Assembly (NCBI RefSeq): GCF_003259315.1
Contig: NZ_QLLT01000015.1
Coordinates: 124,001-188,000 of the forward strand
Length of the DNA stretch: 64,000 nucleotides
Direction: 5' to 3'
Origin: Kitasatospora sp. SolWspMP-SS2h
GTDB lineage: Bacteria > Actinomycetota > Actinomycetes > Streptomycetales > Streptomycetaceae
Numbering within the stretch: the first letter of the stretch is position 1; the number at the start of each line of letters is the position of its first letter. The notes beneath the pieces were generated by a model. It ran no database searches, was not told the origin of the DNA, and worked only from the letters and a program-made list of their open reading frames with translations. Shown here one piece after another: positions 39,673-49,435 of this stretch. Both the position numbers and the translations under genes were made by a program.

Positions 39673-41256
39673 ATGAGCGTCGGCGCGGTCCCCGGCCCCG
39701 CGTCCGGCCCGGACACCGCCGAGGCCCCGCAGGCCCCGCCGCGGCCCGCCCGGTGGAACGCCCGGTGGGGCACCGGGTGGAGCGCACCGGCCTGGACCCG
39801 CCGCCTGCTGTGGGTGTGGCCCGCCGCGCTGACCCTGGCGGCCTGCCTGTACGGGGCCGGCGGCCCGCTGCTCTGGGACGACGAGCTGGCCACCTGGAAC
39901 GCGGCGAGCCGCTCGCCGCACGAGATCTTCCACCTGCTGGACCACCTGGACGCCGTGATCGGCGCCTACTACCTGCTGATCCACTTCTGGACCGAGCTGG
40001 TCGGGCACTCGGTCGTCGCGCTCCGGACGCCCTCCGCGCTGGCGATGGCCGGTGCCGCCGCCTTCGTCACCCTGATCGGCCGCAAGCTCTTCACGCCCGC
40101 CGCCGGACTGGTCGCGGGCACCCTGTTCGCGCTGGTCCCCTCGGTGTCCCGGTACGGGCAGGAGGTCCGCGGCTACGCCTTCGTGGTGTTCTTCGCCGCG
40201 CTGGCCACCCTGCTGCTGCTGCGCGCCCTGGACCGGCCGTCCGCCCTGCGCTGGGTGCCGTACGCGCTCGCGCTGGCCGGTGCCGGGCTGTTCCACATCA
40301 TCGCGCTGGTCCTGATCGTCCCGCACGCCCTGGTCGCGGCCGGGCGCTGGTGGACCGGGCGGGCGCGCGGCGTGCTGGTCGGCTTCCCGCTCGCCGCGCT
40401 CGGCGCCGTGCTGCCGCTGCTCCCGCTGGTCGTCCTCGGCCGGCACCAGGTGGACCGGCAGCTCAGCTGGCTGGCCAAGCCCACCATCCCGTACGTCGCC
40501 CAGACCATGTGGCGCAGCCTGTACGGCTCGGCCTGGGTCAGCCTGCTGGTGCTGGCCTGCGCGGCCCTGCCGCTGGCCTGGCCGCGCGGCCGCCGCCCGG
40601 CGGTGGAGACCGGCCTGGTCGCGGCGCTGCCGATCCCGCTGCTCTGGTTCGCCTCGCAGGGGCACACCTCGTACTTCCTCGACCGCTACCTGCTCTTCAC
40701 GCTGCCCGCCTGGGCCGTGCTGGCCGGCGCTGGCCTGGCCGCGCTGCGCCCCCGGGTGCTCGTCGCGGCCGGCCTGGCCGCCGTCCTGGTGCTCGGCGCG
40801 CACGACCAGCGGGTGGTGCGCCAGCGCTACTCGCACACCGGCTGGGACGCCGCGGCCGCCGCGAAGGTCATCGCCGACGGCTACCGGCCCGGCGACGCCG
40901 TCGCGCCGCAGCGCTACGGGAACGCGGTCTTCACGGCCGTGCCCGTCGCGCTGGAGCTCTACCTGCCGGAGCGGGTCCGGCTCGACGACGTCTTCGTGGC
41001 GAGGAGCGCGGTCGAACTGGGCGAGCTCTACCCGCAGCTGTGCGGCGACCCGGCGGCCTGCCTCGGGGACGTCCGGCGGGTCTGGGTGGTCACCGTGGTC
41101 GACGACCGCGCACTCGCCCCCGACGGCACCCCCGTCGTGCACGACGACCCGTTCGAGGGCTTCGACCCCGGCCAGGCCGAGGCGCTGCGGGCCGCCTTCC
41201 CGAAGAGCACCGTCACCCACCGGCACGGCGTGCTGGTCACCCTGATGGAGCGCTGA
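39673..41256 (+). CDS. GT39-type (GT-C) membrane glycosyltransferase
   Basis: 527 residues with about 11-12 predicted membrane helices. The first outer loop has the acidic WDDELATWN motif near 74, as expected for the catalytic Asp/Glu of polyprenyl-phosphate-dependent GT-C enzymes; YGQEVRGYA near 163 is a second conserved loop. It probably adds mannose or another hexose to an extracytoplasmic acceptor. ATG 39673 is the first plausible start; GTGs upstream are possible. Confidence 0.82.
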   Translation: MSVGAVPGPASGPDTAEAPQAPPRPARWNARWGTGWSAPAWTRRLLWVWPAALTLAACLYGAGGPLLWDDELATWNAASRSPHEIFHLLDHLDAVIGAYYLLIHFWTELVGHSVVALRTPSALAMAGAAAFVTLIGRKLFTPAAGLVAGTLFALVPSVSRYGQEVRGYAFVVFFAALATLLLLRALDRPSALRWVPYALALAGAGLFHIIALVLIVPHALVAAGRWWTGRARGVLVGFPLAALGAVLPLLPLVVLGRHQVDRQLSWLAKPTIPYVAQTMWRSLYGSAWVSLLVLACAALPLAWPRGRRPAVETGLVAALPIPLLWFASQGHTSYFLDRYLLFTLPAWAVLAGAGLAALRPRVLVAAGLAAVLVLGAHDQRVVRQRYSHTGWDAAAAAKVIADGYRPGDAVAPQRYGNAVFTAVPVALELYLPERVRLDDVFVARSAVELGELYPQLCGDPAACLGDVRRVWVVTVVDDRALAPDGTPVVHDDPFEGFDPGQAEALRAAFPKSTVTHRHGVLVTLMER

Positions 41257-41421
41257 CCCCGCCGCCCGCCGGGCCCCGCCGCCGCCCGGGCCCCCGCCGC
41301 CGCCCGGGCCCCCGCCCCGGCGAGCCTGCGCGGCCCGCCGCACCCCGCTGCATAGCGTGGGCGCCGTGCCAGCCGCCCCCCGAGACCGCGCCCGCCCGGC
41401 GCCCGCCGGAGGGGACGGGCC

Positions 41422-42639
41422 GTGGCCCGCGTCCTGACCCGGGCCGCCCCCGACGCGCCCGTCCGGGCCCGGCCGCGCCGGCCGGCCCCCCGGCCCGCCG
41501 TCCGGGCCGCCCTGCTCGGCTACCTCGCCGTCCGGGCGGTCGGCGTGCTGGTGCTGGTCCACCAGGGCGGGGCCGCCGGGGCCGCGCACCGGCTGAGCGG
41601 CATGTGGGACGCCCGCTGGTACCGGCAGATCGCCCTACACGGCTACGCGGGTACCGCGCCCGTCCACGGCCCGCACGGCCTCTACGAGCCGTACGCGTTC
41701 TTCCCCGCCTACCCGCTGCTGGTGCGGGCCGCCGCGCTGCTGCTGCCGCTCGGCGCGGCGGCGCTCGCGGTGGCCTGGGCGGCGTCGCTGGCCGCGGCCT
41801 GGGGGATCTTCGCGGTCGCCGCCCGGCTGTACGGGGACCGGGCCGGGGTGGTCGCCGCCGCGCTGTGGGGCGTCCTGCCGTCCGCGGTGGTGGAGGGCGC
41901 CGCGTACTCGGAGGCGCTGTTCACCGCCTTCGCCGCCTGGGCCGTGCACGCGGCGCTGCGCCGCCGGTGGGTGGCGGCCGGGCTGCTGTGCGCCGCCGCC
42001 GGGCTGACCCGCCCCACCGGGCTGGCGCTCGCCCTGGCGGTCGGCGCCGCCGCGCTGCTGGAGCTCGCGCCGCGCCGGGCCGGCCCGGGCGGGCCGGGGG
42101 CGGGCCCGGCCGGGGCGGTGCCGGTCCGCCGGGTCGATCCGCGGGCGCTGGCCGGGGCGCTGCTGGCGCCGCTGGGCTGCGTGGGCTTCATCTCCTGGGT
42201 CGGGTGGCGCAAGGGCCGCTGGGACGGCTACTCCCGGGTCCAGGACGCCTGGCAGACCCGGTTCGACTTCGGCCGCTCCACCCTGGTCGCGCTCCGCCGC
42301 CTGCTGGCCGCCCCCGAGCCGGTCTGGCTGGCCGACGTGGTCGCCGCGGGCACCCTGCTGGCGGCCGTGGTGCTGCTGGTGCTCTCGGCGCTGCGCCGCC
42401 AGCCGCCGGTGCTGCTGCTGTACAGCGCGGCGGTGCTGGCCCTGGCGCTCGGCGACGCCGCCTACTTCTCCTCCCGGGCGCGCTTCCTGCTGCCCGCCTT
42501 CGGGCTGCTGCTCCCGCTCGCCACCGCGCTGGCCCGCACCCGCGGCCGGGCGGTGCCGGCCGTGCTGCTCGGCGCGGCGGCGCTGGTCTCCGCCGCGTAC
42601 GGGGGCCACGCGGTCTTCGTCCACCCGGACGCCCCGTGA
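41422..42639 (+). CDS. PIG-V-like mannosyltransferase family membrane protein
   Basis: 405 residues, about nine to ten helices. The WDARWYRQIALHG motif near 60 and FFPAYPLLVR near 94 are typical of the bacterial PIG-V/GT-C mannosyltransferase group. GTG start after GGAGGGG. With the preceding GT39 gene it may form a glycosylation pair, but the 165-nt GC-repeat gap leaves cotranscription uncertain. Acceptor unknown. Confidence 0.82.
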   Translation: MARVLTRAAPDAPVRARPRRPAPRPAVRAALLGYLAVRAVGVLVLVHQGGAAGAAHRLSGMWDARWYRQIALHGYAGTAPVHGPHGLYEPYAFFPAYPLLVRAAALLLPLGAAALAVAWAASLAAAWGIFAVAARLYGDRAGVVAAALWGVLPSAVVEGAAYSEALFTAFAAWAVHAALRRRWVAAGLLCAAAGLTRPTGLALALAVGAAALLELAPRRAGPGGPGAGPAGAVPVRRVDPRALAGALLAPLGCVGFISWVGWRKGRWDGYSRVQDAWQTRFDFGRSTLVALRRLLAAPEPVWLADVVAAGTLLAAVVLLVLSALRRQPPVLLLYSAAVLALALGDAAYFSSRARFLLPAFGLLLPLATALARTRGRAVPAVLLGAAALVSAAYGGHAVFVHPDAP

Positions 42640-42803
42640 GCACCCCCGTGGTGTCCCCGGTCGCCCGTAGGCGCCCCCGGTCGCTTCCGTGGTGCCCCGT
42701 GGTGTGCCGGGCGGCCCCAACCCGCCGCGCCGGTGCGGGTGTTCGGGCCCGCGCGGCGGGAGCGGGCGGGGATGTCGGCGGCGGGCCATAGACTCGAAGG
42801 GCC

Positions 42804-45443
42804 ATGAGTAGCCTCTTCGATGACCTCCCGCTCCCCGGCTTCGAGCGTCCCGCCGTCGGGTCGAGCCCCCGCCCCGCAGCCCCGCAGTGGTCGGAGGAGG
42901 AGGCCCCGCCGCCCGCCGACGAACCGTACGACGACGTCCCGTACGACGACGTCCCGTACGACCCGGGGTACGGCGAGGGCGGCCCCCCCGAGGAGGACAT
43001 CCCGGACGGGCTGTTCGCCACCGACCACGCCGCCGAGGCCGAGCGCGACGCCTGGCACCGCAACGGCGCCGCCCGCACCGTCGTCGACCCGGCGCAGCTG
43101 CTGGAGGGCATGAACGACCCGCAGCGCGAGGCCGTGCTGCACGCCGGCTCGCCGCTGCTGATCGTGGCCGGCGCCGGCTCCGGCAAGACCCGGGTGCTCA
43201 CCCACCGGATCGCCCACCTGCTGGCCGCGCGCGGCGTGCAGCCCGGCGAGATCCTGGCGATCACCTTCACCAACAAGGCCGCCGGCGAGATGCGCGAGCG
43301 GGTCGAGGCGCTGGTCGGCCCGCGCGCCAAGGCGATGTGGGTCTCCACCTTCCACAGCGCGTGCGTGCGCATCCTGCGCCGCGAGGCCAAGCAGCTGGGC
43401 ATGAACTCCAGCTTCTCGATCTACGACTCGGCGGACTCCCAGCGCCTGATGTCCCTGGTCTGCCGGGACCTCGACCTCGACCCCAAGCAGTTCCCGCCGA
43501 AGTCCTTCACCGCCAAGGTCAGCAACCTCAAGAACGAGCTGATCGACGAGGAGACGTACGCCGACCAGGCGGCCAACCCGATGGAGAAGAAGCTCGCCGA
43601 GGCGTACTTCCTCTACCAGCGGCGGCTGCGCGAGGCCAACGCCCTCGACTTCGACGACATCATCATGACCACCGTGCACCTGCTCCAGGCGTTCCCCGAC
43701 GTCGCCGAGCACTACCGGCGCCGGTTCCGGCACATCCTGGTCGACGAGTACCAGGACACCAACCACGCCCAGTACACGCTGGTGCGCGAGCTCTCCGGCG
43801 GCTCCGCCACCCACGCCCCCCGGATGACCGCGGACGGCGACTTCGTCAACCCGGCCGAGGCCCACCTCGCCCAGGTCCCGCCCGCCGAGCTGTGCGTCGT
43901 CGGCGACGCCGACCAGTCGATCTACGCCTTCCGCGGCGCGACCATCCGCAACATCCTCCAGTTCGAGGAGGACTACCCGAACGCGACGACGATCCTGCTG
44001 GAGCAGAACTACCGCTCCACCCAGACCATCCTCACCGCCGCCAACTCGGTCATCGAACGCAACACCAACCGCCGCAAGAAGAACCTCTGGACGGCCGGCG
44101 ACCAGGGCGAGCAGGTCGTCGGCTACGTCGCCGACGACGAGCACGGCGAGGCCCAGTTCATCGCCGAGGAGATCGACCGCCTCACCGACGCCGGCGACGC
44201 CCGCCCCGGCGACGTGGCGATCTTCTACCGCACCAACGCCCAGTCCCGGGTCTTCGAGGAGGTGTTCATCCGGGTCGGCCTGCCCTACAAGGTGGTCGGC
44301 GGCGTGCGCTTCTACGAGCGCAAGGAGGTCAAGGACGTCCTGGCCTACCTGCGGGTGCTCTCCAACCCCGAGGACACCGTCCCGCTGCGCCGCATCCTGA
44401 ACGTCCCCAAGCGCGGCATCGGCGAGCGCGCCGAGGCGATGATCGACGCGCTCGCCTCCCGGGAGCGGATCTCCTTCGCCGCCGCGCTGCGCCGGGTCGA
44501 CGAGGCGTACGGCATGGCGGCGCGCTCCGCCAACGCGGTGAAGAAGTTCAACGAGCTGCTGGCCGGCCTGCGCCAGGTGGTCGAGTCCGGGGCCGGGCCG
44601 GCCGCCGTGCTGGAGGCCGTCCTGGAGGAGACCGGGTACCTCGCCGAACTCCAGTCCTCCACCGACCCGCAGGACGAGACCCGGGTGGAGAACCTCCAGG
44701 AGCTCGCCGCGGTCGCCCTCGAGTACGAGAAGGACCCGGGGGAGCGCCCCGAGGGCGACGAGGGGCCGCCGGTCGGCTCGCTCGCCGACTTCCTGGAGCG
44801 GGTCGCGCTGGTCGCCGACTCCGACCAGATCCCGGACGAGGAGGACGGGGCCGGGGTGATCACCATGATGACCCTGCACACCGCCAAGGGCCTGGAGTTC
44901 CCGGTCGTCTTCCTCACCGGCATGGAGGACGGGATCTTCCCGCACATGCGGGCCCTCAACCAGGCCAAGGAACTGGAGGAGGAGCGCCGCCTCGCCTACG
45001 TCGGCCTCACCCGGGCCCGGCAGCGGCTCTACCTGACCCGCTCGGTGCTGCGCAGCGCCTGGGGGCAGCCCTCCTACAACCCGGCCTCGCGCTTCCTGGA
45101 GGAGATCCCGGAGAAGCTGATCCAGTGGAAGCGCACCGGCGCGGCCACGGCGCCGCCCTCGCGCGGCTACTCCTCCGCCGGCTCCTCGGGCGCGGGCTCC
45201 GCGCGCGGCTCCGGCTCCTCGGCCGCCGCGCCGAAGGCCGGCTGGGGCAGGTCCGCGCGGACGGTCACCGACCGGGAGGTGGTGGCGCTCGCCGTCGGCG
45301 ACCGGGTCAGCCACGACAGCTTCGGCCTGGGCACCGTCGTCGCCACCCAGGGCGTCGGCGACAAGGCCCGCGCCACGGTCGACTTCGGCTCCGCCGGGCG
45401 CAAGGAACTGCTCCTGCGCTACGCCCCCGTCGAGAAGCTCTGA
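42804..45443 (+). CDS. pcrA: ATP-dependent DNA helicase PcrA/UvrD
   Basis: SF1A 3'-5' helicase for repair and for clearing RecA and transcription conflicts. 879 residues, slightly long because of an acidic N-terminal extension (about 1-100). Motif I AGAGSGKTRVL near 125; motif II LVDEYQDTN near 312; Q/GDADQSIYAFRGA near 367; motif VI VGLTRARQRLYL near 735. A Gly/Ser linker (about 790-815) leads to a C-terminal Tudor-like domain (about 830-879) used for RNA polymerase binding. A short insert (about 335-360) follows motif II. Confidence 0.96.
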   Translation: MSSLFDDLPLPGFERPAVGSSPRPAAPQWSEEEAPPPADEPYDDVPYDDVPYDPGYGEGGPPEEDIPDGLFATDHAAEAERDAWHRNGAARTVVDPAQLLEGMNDPQREAVLHAGSPLLIVAGAGSGKTRVLTHRIAHLLAARGVQPGEILAITFTNKAAGEMRERVEALVGPRAKAMWVSTFHSACVRILRREAKQLGMNSSFSIYDSADSQRLMSLVCRDLDLDPKQFPPKSFTAKVSNLKNELIDEETYADQAANPMEKKLAEAYFLYQRRLREANALDFDDIIMTTVHLLQAFPDVAEHYRRRFRHILVDEYQDTNHAQYTLVRELSGGSATHAPRMTADGDFVNPAEAHLAQVPPAELCVVGDADQSIYAFRGATIRNILQFEEDYPNATTILLEQNYRSTQTILTAANSVIERNTNRRKKNLWTAGDQGEQVVGYVADDEHGEAQFIAEEIDRLTDAGDARPGDVAIFYRTNAQSRVFEEVFIRVGLPYKVVGGVRFYERKEVKDVLAYLRVLSNPEDTVPLRRILNVPKRGIGERAEAMIDALASRERISFAAALRRVDEAYGMAARSANAVKKFNELLAGLRQVVESGAGPAAVLEAVLEETGYLAELQSSTDPQDETRVENLQELAAVALEYEKDPGERPEGDEGPPVGSLADFLERVALVADSDQIPDEEDGAGVITMMTLHTAKGLEFPVVFLTGMEDGIFPHMRALNQAKELEEERRLAYVGLTRARQRLYLTRSVLRSAWGQPSYNPASRFLEEIPEKLIQWKRTGAATAPPSRGYSSAGSSGAGSARGSGSSAAAPKAGWGRSARTVTDREVVALAVGDRVSHDSFGLGTVVATQGVGDKARATVDFGSAGRKELLLRYAPVEKL

Positions 45444-45610
45444 GCGGGGTCGGCCCCGCACGCTGTGATTTTGCCCTCCTCTCGGCAGGCGGGGAAGGAC
45501 GGCGGCCCCGCCGGGCCGCTACCCTCCCCTCAGAATCTGTTAGAAGTGGTTAACACCGAGCCCGCGACCAGGCCGGCCGGGTGGTGGACAACGTGGTCCA
45601 GGAGGCAGTC

Positions 45611-46015
45611 ATGGTGGTGTCGGGGCCGATCCGAGTCGTGGTGGCCAAGCCCGGGCTCGACGGGCACGACCGGGGAGCCAAGGTCATCGCGCGGGCCCTG
45701 CGCGACGCCGGCATGGAGGTCATCTACACCGGCCTCCACCAGACCCCCGAGCAGATCGTCGACACGGCGATCCAGGAGGACGCGGACGGCATCGGCCTGT
45801 CCATCCTCTCCGGCGCGCACATGACCCTCTGCGCCAAGGTGATCGCCCTGCTCAAGGAGCGCGACGCCGCCGACATCAAGGTCTTCTGCGGCGGGATCAT
45901 CCCCGACGCGGACATCACCGAGCTCAAGGCGCTCGGCGTCGCCGACATCTTCACCCCGGGCACCCCCACCCAGGACGTGGTCAGCTGGGTGGAGTCCAAC
46001 CTGCGCTCCGCGTAG
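45611..46015 (+). CDS. icmB: B12-binding small subunit of isobutyryl-CoA mutase
   Basis: 134-residue cobalamin-binding domain with the D-x-H-x2-G motif (LDGHDRG near 20) whose His ligates cobalt, plus SILSGAH and GGIIPD further on. Stand-alone size and sequence match IcmB, which with IcmA interconverts isobutyryl- and n-butyryl-CoA. ATG 45611 follows GGAGG. No icmA is nearby, as in other Streptomyces. Confidence 0.88.
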   Translation: MVVSGPIRVVVAKPGLDGHDRGAKVIARALRDAGMEVIYTGLHQTPEQIVDTAIQEDADGIGLSILSGAHMTLCAKVIALLKERDAADIKVFCGGIIPDADITELKALGVADIFTPGTPTQDVVSWVESNLRSA

Positions 46016-46085
46016 GCCCGGTCCGGATGATCCGGCGTCGCGCGCCCGGCAAGACCGGCCGGAGCGGGCCCAGCCGGAGCGGGCA

Positions 46086-46126
46086 CACCGGGGGCCGGGA
46101 GCGCGTGCCGCTCCCGGCCTCCGGTG
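46086..46126. terminator. Bidirectional terminator between icmB and the DUF5691 gene
   Basis: 17-bp stem (46086-46102 and 46110-46126) with one G-T wobble and a 7-nt loop, in the 126-nt gap between two convergent genes. Confidence 0.88.
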
Positions 46127-46141
46127 CGTCAGCCGCCGGGC

Positions 46142-47704
46142 CTACTCCAGCTCGGCCAGCATCGCCTGGCGGAAGCGCAGGGTGCCGGCGAGCCGGGTGA
46201 AGGTGTCGGCCCAGGCGGTGTCGGGGGAGGTGTCGGCGACCAGCGCCTCCACGGCGGGGGCGGTCTCGGGGGCGAGGGCGCGCTCGGTCATGCCCAGGAC
46301 GCCGCTGTGGCTCCACGGGTAGGAGCCGAGTTCGGCGGCCCGCTTGAGCGCGGCGACGACCGCGGTGGAGAGCGGGGGCGTCCACGGGGTGGCGCAGGCG
46401 CCGAGGAGCTGGAAGGCGTCGCCGAGCCCGTGGGTCTGGACGAACGCGGCCGTCCAGGCGGCGCGTTCGGCGGGCGGGAGGACGGCCAGCAGCTTGGCGG
46501 GGGCGCCCGGCGCGCGGGTGTCGCGGCCGGGGCGGGGCGGGGCGCCGAGCAGGGCGCGGGCCCAGGCGGCGTCCTGCTGGCGGACGGCGGCCCGGGCCCA
46601 CGCCTCGCGCAGGTCCTCGGCCCACTCGGCGCCGCCGCCGTCGGGGGAGTCGGCGGTGGGCAGGGCGAGCAGCTGCTCGGGGGAGCGGCCGGTCCCGTCC
46701 GTCCACAGGGCCAGCGGCGCCCCCGCGACGACCTCGCCGAACCACCAGGCGCGCTCGCCGCGCCCGGTCGGGGACTTCACGGGTATGCCGTCGCGCTGCA
46801 TGGCGGCGTCGCAGGCGGTGGGCGGGGTGACGTGCAGCCGGTCGCCGTCGTCGCGGACCGCCGCCCGGGCCCGGGCGGCCATCCGGGCGGCCAGCGCGGA
46901 GCCGGGGAGGGTGGAGAGCAGCTCCGCGGCGGTGGCCCGGACGTTCTTGGAGCGGTCGGAGAGCGCGGCCTCCAGGAACTCCTCGTCGGCGGCGGACAGG
47001 CCGTCCTGGAGGGAGTCCAGGAACAGCACCCGGTCCTCGGCGCGCTCGGTGCCCCAGGTGGAGGCGAGCAGGGCGAGCCCGGCGGCCGGGTCGGTGCGGC
47101 GCAGCCGGGTGAGGTGGGTGACGCGCTCCGCGAACAGCCCTTCCTGCCACAGGAGTTCGCCGGGCTGGTCGAGGGCGTCCTGGTCGCCGGCGGTGCGGGT
47201 GACGTACTTCCAGTCGGGGTTGTGCGGGGCGAGCCAGCGGCCGAGCGGGCCGGCCAGCGTGACGGCGTCGGAGCGGAGTTCGGAGCGGGCCCGGGCGGTG
47301 TCCAGCAGGGCCGGGACGAGGGCGGGCGGCAGCCGGTAGCCGCGGGCGCGGGCGGCGGCCAGCCACTGCGGGAGGAGTTCGGCGAGGTTGGCGGTGGTGC
47401 CGTGGCCGCTGCGGGTGCCGAGCAGCACGGCCAGCCGGCGGGCGGCGGCCTCGGGCAGCGCGGGCCGGGGGTCGGCCGGGGCGGGCGCGGGGGGCTCGAC
47501 GGCGGGGGCGGGCAGCGCGCCGGCCCGGCGGCGGACGGCGGCGACGGCGGCCAGGTCGAGCAGCGCGCCCGCCGGGTCGGCGCGGTCCACGGCGGCGGCC
47601 AGCGGGGTGCGGGCCTCGGGCAGCGGGCGGCGGTCGGTGCCGAGCAGGGCGGCGCTCTCCAGCTCGGCCCAGTCGTCGGTGGTGGCGGGGGCGGACGCGG
47701 TCAT
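46142..47704 (-). CDS. DUF5691 family protein of the MoxR/VWA/SWIM cluster
   Basis: 520 residues, helix-rich, without signal peptide or membrane segment. The region ALSDRSKNVRATAAELLSTLPGSALA (near 275) reads like a HEAT-type helical repeat, and the leading part WAELESAALLGTDRRPLP is the recognisable DUF5691 N-terminus. Its ATG overlaps the stop of the 44-codon gene (ATGA). No enzymatic motif is visible. In actinobacteria this family sits with SWIM, MoxR, DUF5682 and VWA genes; a scaffold role is inferred. Confidence 0.82.
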   Translation of the reverse strand: MTASAPATTDDWAELESAALLGTDRRPLPEARTPLAAAVDRADPAGALLDLAAVAAVRRRAGALPAPAVEPPAPAPADPRPALPEAAARRLAVLLGTRSGHGTTANLAELLPQWLAAARARGYRLPPALVPALLDTARARSELRSDAVTLAGPLGRWLAPHNPDWKYVTRTAGDQDALDQPGELLWQEGLFAERVTHLTRLRRTDPAAGLALLASTWGTERAEDRVLFLDSLQDGLSAADEEFLEAALSDRSKNVRATAAELLSTLPGSALAARMAARARAAVRDDGDRLHVTPPTACDAAMQRDGIPVKSPTGRGERAWWFGEVVAGAPLALWTDGTGRSPEQLLALPTADSPDGGGAEWAEDLREAWARAAVRQQDAAWARALLGAPPRPGRDTRAPGAPAKLLAVLPPAERAAWTAAFVQTHGLGDAFQLLGACATPWTPPLSTAVVAALKRAAELGSYPWSHSGVLGMTERALAPETAPAVEALVADTSPDTAWADTFTRLAGTLRFRQAMLAELE

Positions 47705-47835
47705 GCCCGGTCTCCGTTCGGCCGGCGGGTGGTGGTGCGGTGGCGGCGGCCCCAGCCGCTGGCGAGGGCGGCGCGGCGGGCGGCGTGGTGCAGGGCGATG
47801 CGTCGGACGGCGGTGCGCTGCCGGATGCGGGTCAT
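47701..47835 (-). CDS. 44-residue Arg-rich miniprotein coupled to DUF5691
   Basis: 44 codons from ATG, with a near-ideal GGAGG ribosome-binding site 5 nt upstream. 13 of 44 residues are Arg and there are 4 His, so it is strongly basic. Its central RRIALHHAARRAALASGW could form an amphipathic helix. The TGA overlaps the ATG of the DUF5691 gene, which indicates coupled translation. No known family is recognised. It may bind nucleic acid or another cluster member, or serve only to deliver ribosomes. Confidence 0.65.
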   Translation of the reverse strand: MTRIRQRTAVRRIALHHAARRAALASGWGRRHRTTTRRPNGDRA

Positions 47836-48071
47836 GGTTTCCTCCGGTCGACGGTGCGTCAGGGGGCGCCGGGGAGCGTCCCGTTCCGTCTGGTGGTGCG
47901 AGGGGCGGGGCGGCGGACTGGTGCGCGGGGCGGGGCACGGGCGGACGGCGGTGCGGGAACGGCGCGGCGGTGCGCGGGCGGACGGCGGTGCGCGGGCGGG
48001 ACATGGGCGTGGACGTGGGCGCGGGCGGACCCGGCGGGGGCCGGGCCGCGGCGCGGGCCGGGCGGGAGCGG
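47836..48071. repeat. GC-rich repetitive spacer between the SWIM and miniprotein genes
   Basis: 236 nt in which GGGCGGACGGCGGTGCG-like blocks recur (about 47939-47960 and 47976-48000). No promoter is recognisable on the - strand, so the downstream pair may depend on readthrough from the SWIM gene. Confidence 0.5.
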
Positions 48072-49394
48072 TCAGCCGAGCGGGACCGGCCGGTGGTCGG
48101 CGTCCCAGGCGGTGACCGGGGCGAAGCCGTGGTGGCCGCACTCGCCGAACAGGGTGACGGGGTGGCCGGCGGAGACCGCGGCCAGCCGCCACAGGGCCGG
48201 TTCGGGCAGCGCGCCGCGGCGCACCGGCAGGGTGTGGACGCCGTCGGTGAGCCGCCAGCCGTCCGGGGTGCGGACCGGGACCACGTCGGTCAGGACGGCC
48301 GGCCAGCTGTCCAGCCACGGGTCCTCGGCGACGGCCGCGCCGTACTCGGCGAGCGCCCCGGCGAGGGAGAGCCCGGCGGGCGCGGCGGCCGGGGCGGGCT
48401 CGGGGCCGCCGTGGCGGGTGCCGAGGACGGCCCGCAGCGGGCGGGCTCCCGGGTGGTAGGCCAGGTCGGCCTCCAGCACTCGGCCGGTGGGCAGCGCCAG
48501 GTCGGGGGCCTGGCCGGGGCGGCCGAAGGCGAGCAGCAGGGCGGGCCGGCCGGTCTTCGCGCCGCGCAGCCACACCCGGCGGGTGGTCAGCCGGTCGTCG
48601 GCGGTGTCCCGGCTGCCCAGAACGTGCCAGCGGTCCCGGACGGTCGGCCCGGCGAGCAGCTCGGCGGTGTCGGTGGTGAAGCCGACCCGGGCCCGGACGG
48701 TCGCCGCGAGCGGCTCCGGCAGGGTGTCGATCCGGCCGTAGGCGCCGGCCAGCAGGTGCAGCATCGCGTACTCCTCCAGCAGTTCGTCCGACGGGGCCTC
48801 GGCCAGCGTCCGGACCCTGGACGCCAGGCCGGGCGCCTGGGCGTCGACCATCCGCGCGGCGACCTCCTCCCAGGCACCGGCCGGCGGCGGGTCGGCCAGG
48901 CCGCGGCGGACGCCGTCGGCCAGCCGCAGCCGCAGCTCGCGGGCGCCGCCCGCGACCCGGGCCGACCGCCTCCCGGCCCGCCGGCGGGCGGCCTCCGGGT
49001 CCGCCTCGGCGGCCTTGGCGGCCTTGGCCTGCTGCTTGGCGGCCCGGTCGGCGGCGGCCTGGCCGCGGCCGTTCAGCCACTCCTCGACCCAGTCCGGCGG
49101 GGCGGCCCCGTCGGCGACCGCCTCCGGGCCGGCGGCCCAGAGCAGGAGCAGCCCGAGGGCGTGCTTGCACGGGAACTTCCGGCTCGGGCAACTGCACTTG
49201 TACGCCGGCGTCCCGAGCTCCACCGCCGTCCGGTAGGGCGTGCTGCCGCTGCCCTTGCACAGGCCCCACAGCGCGCCCCGCCCGGTGCCGGTGGCCGACC
49301 ACGGGGCGGGCCCGGAGAGCTTGCCCGCGGCCTTCAGGGAGGCCGGGTCGGGCGCCAGCGAAAGGACGTGTTCGGTGCTCCAGCGTTCCTCCAT
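48072..49394 (-). CDS. SWIM zinc-finger protein (YehQ-like)
   Basis: 440 residues. Residues about 66-78 hold the SWIM signature C-x-C-x6-C-x-H (KCSCPSRKFPCKH), a zinc site linked to DNA or protein binding. A basic Ala-rich helix (about 105-135) follows, then a helical C-terminal region without known motif. ATG 49394 coincides with the start site predicted from a PafBC-type promoter, so the message may be leaderless. Counterpart of YehQ in the MoxR/DUF5682/VWA cluster. Confidence 0.87.
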   Translation of the reverse strand: MEERWSTEHVLSLAPDPASLKAAGKLSGPAPWSATGTGRGALWGLCKGSGSTPYRTAVELGTPAYKCSCPSRKFPCKHALGLLLLWAAGPEAVADGAAPPDWVEEWLNGRGQAAADRAAKQQAKAAKAAEADPEAARRRAGRRSARVAGGARELRLRLADGVRRGLADPPPAGAWEEVAARMVDAQAPGLASRVRTLAEAPSDELLEEYAMLHLLAGAYGRIDTLPEPLAATVRARVGFTTDTAELLAGPTVRDRWHVLGSRDTADDRLTTRRVWLRGAKTGRPALLLAFGRPGQAPDLALPTGRVLEADLAYHPGARPLRAVLGTRHGGPEPAPAAAPAGLSLAGALAEYGAAVAEDPWLDSWPAVLTDVVPVRTPDGWRLTDGVHTLPVRRGALPEPALWRLAAVSAGHPVTLFGECGHHGFAPVTAWDADHRPVPLG

Positions 49395-49401
49395 GCCGAT
49401 G

Positions 49402-49424
49402 ACGCTAGGAGGCGGCACTGACAG
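49402..49424 (-). promoter_or_regulatory. RecA-NDp/PafBC-type DNA-damage promoter of the SWIM gene
   Basis: On the - strand: CTGTCAGTG (49424-49416), 8 nt, TAGCGT (49407-49402). Consensus is tTGTCRGTG-N8-TANNNT; only the weak first base differs. The expected start is about 7 nt past the -10, at or next to the A of ATG 49394. Confidence 0.8.
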
Positions 49425-49435
49425 TCGAGGGGCCG

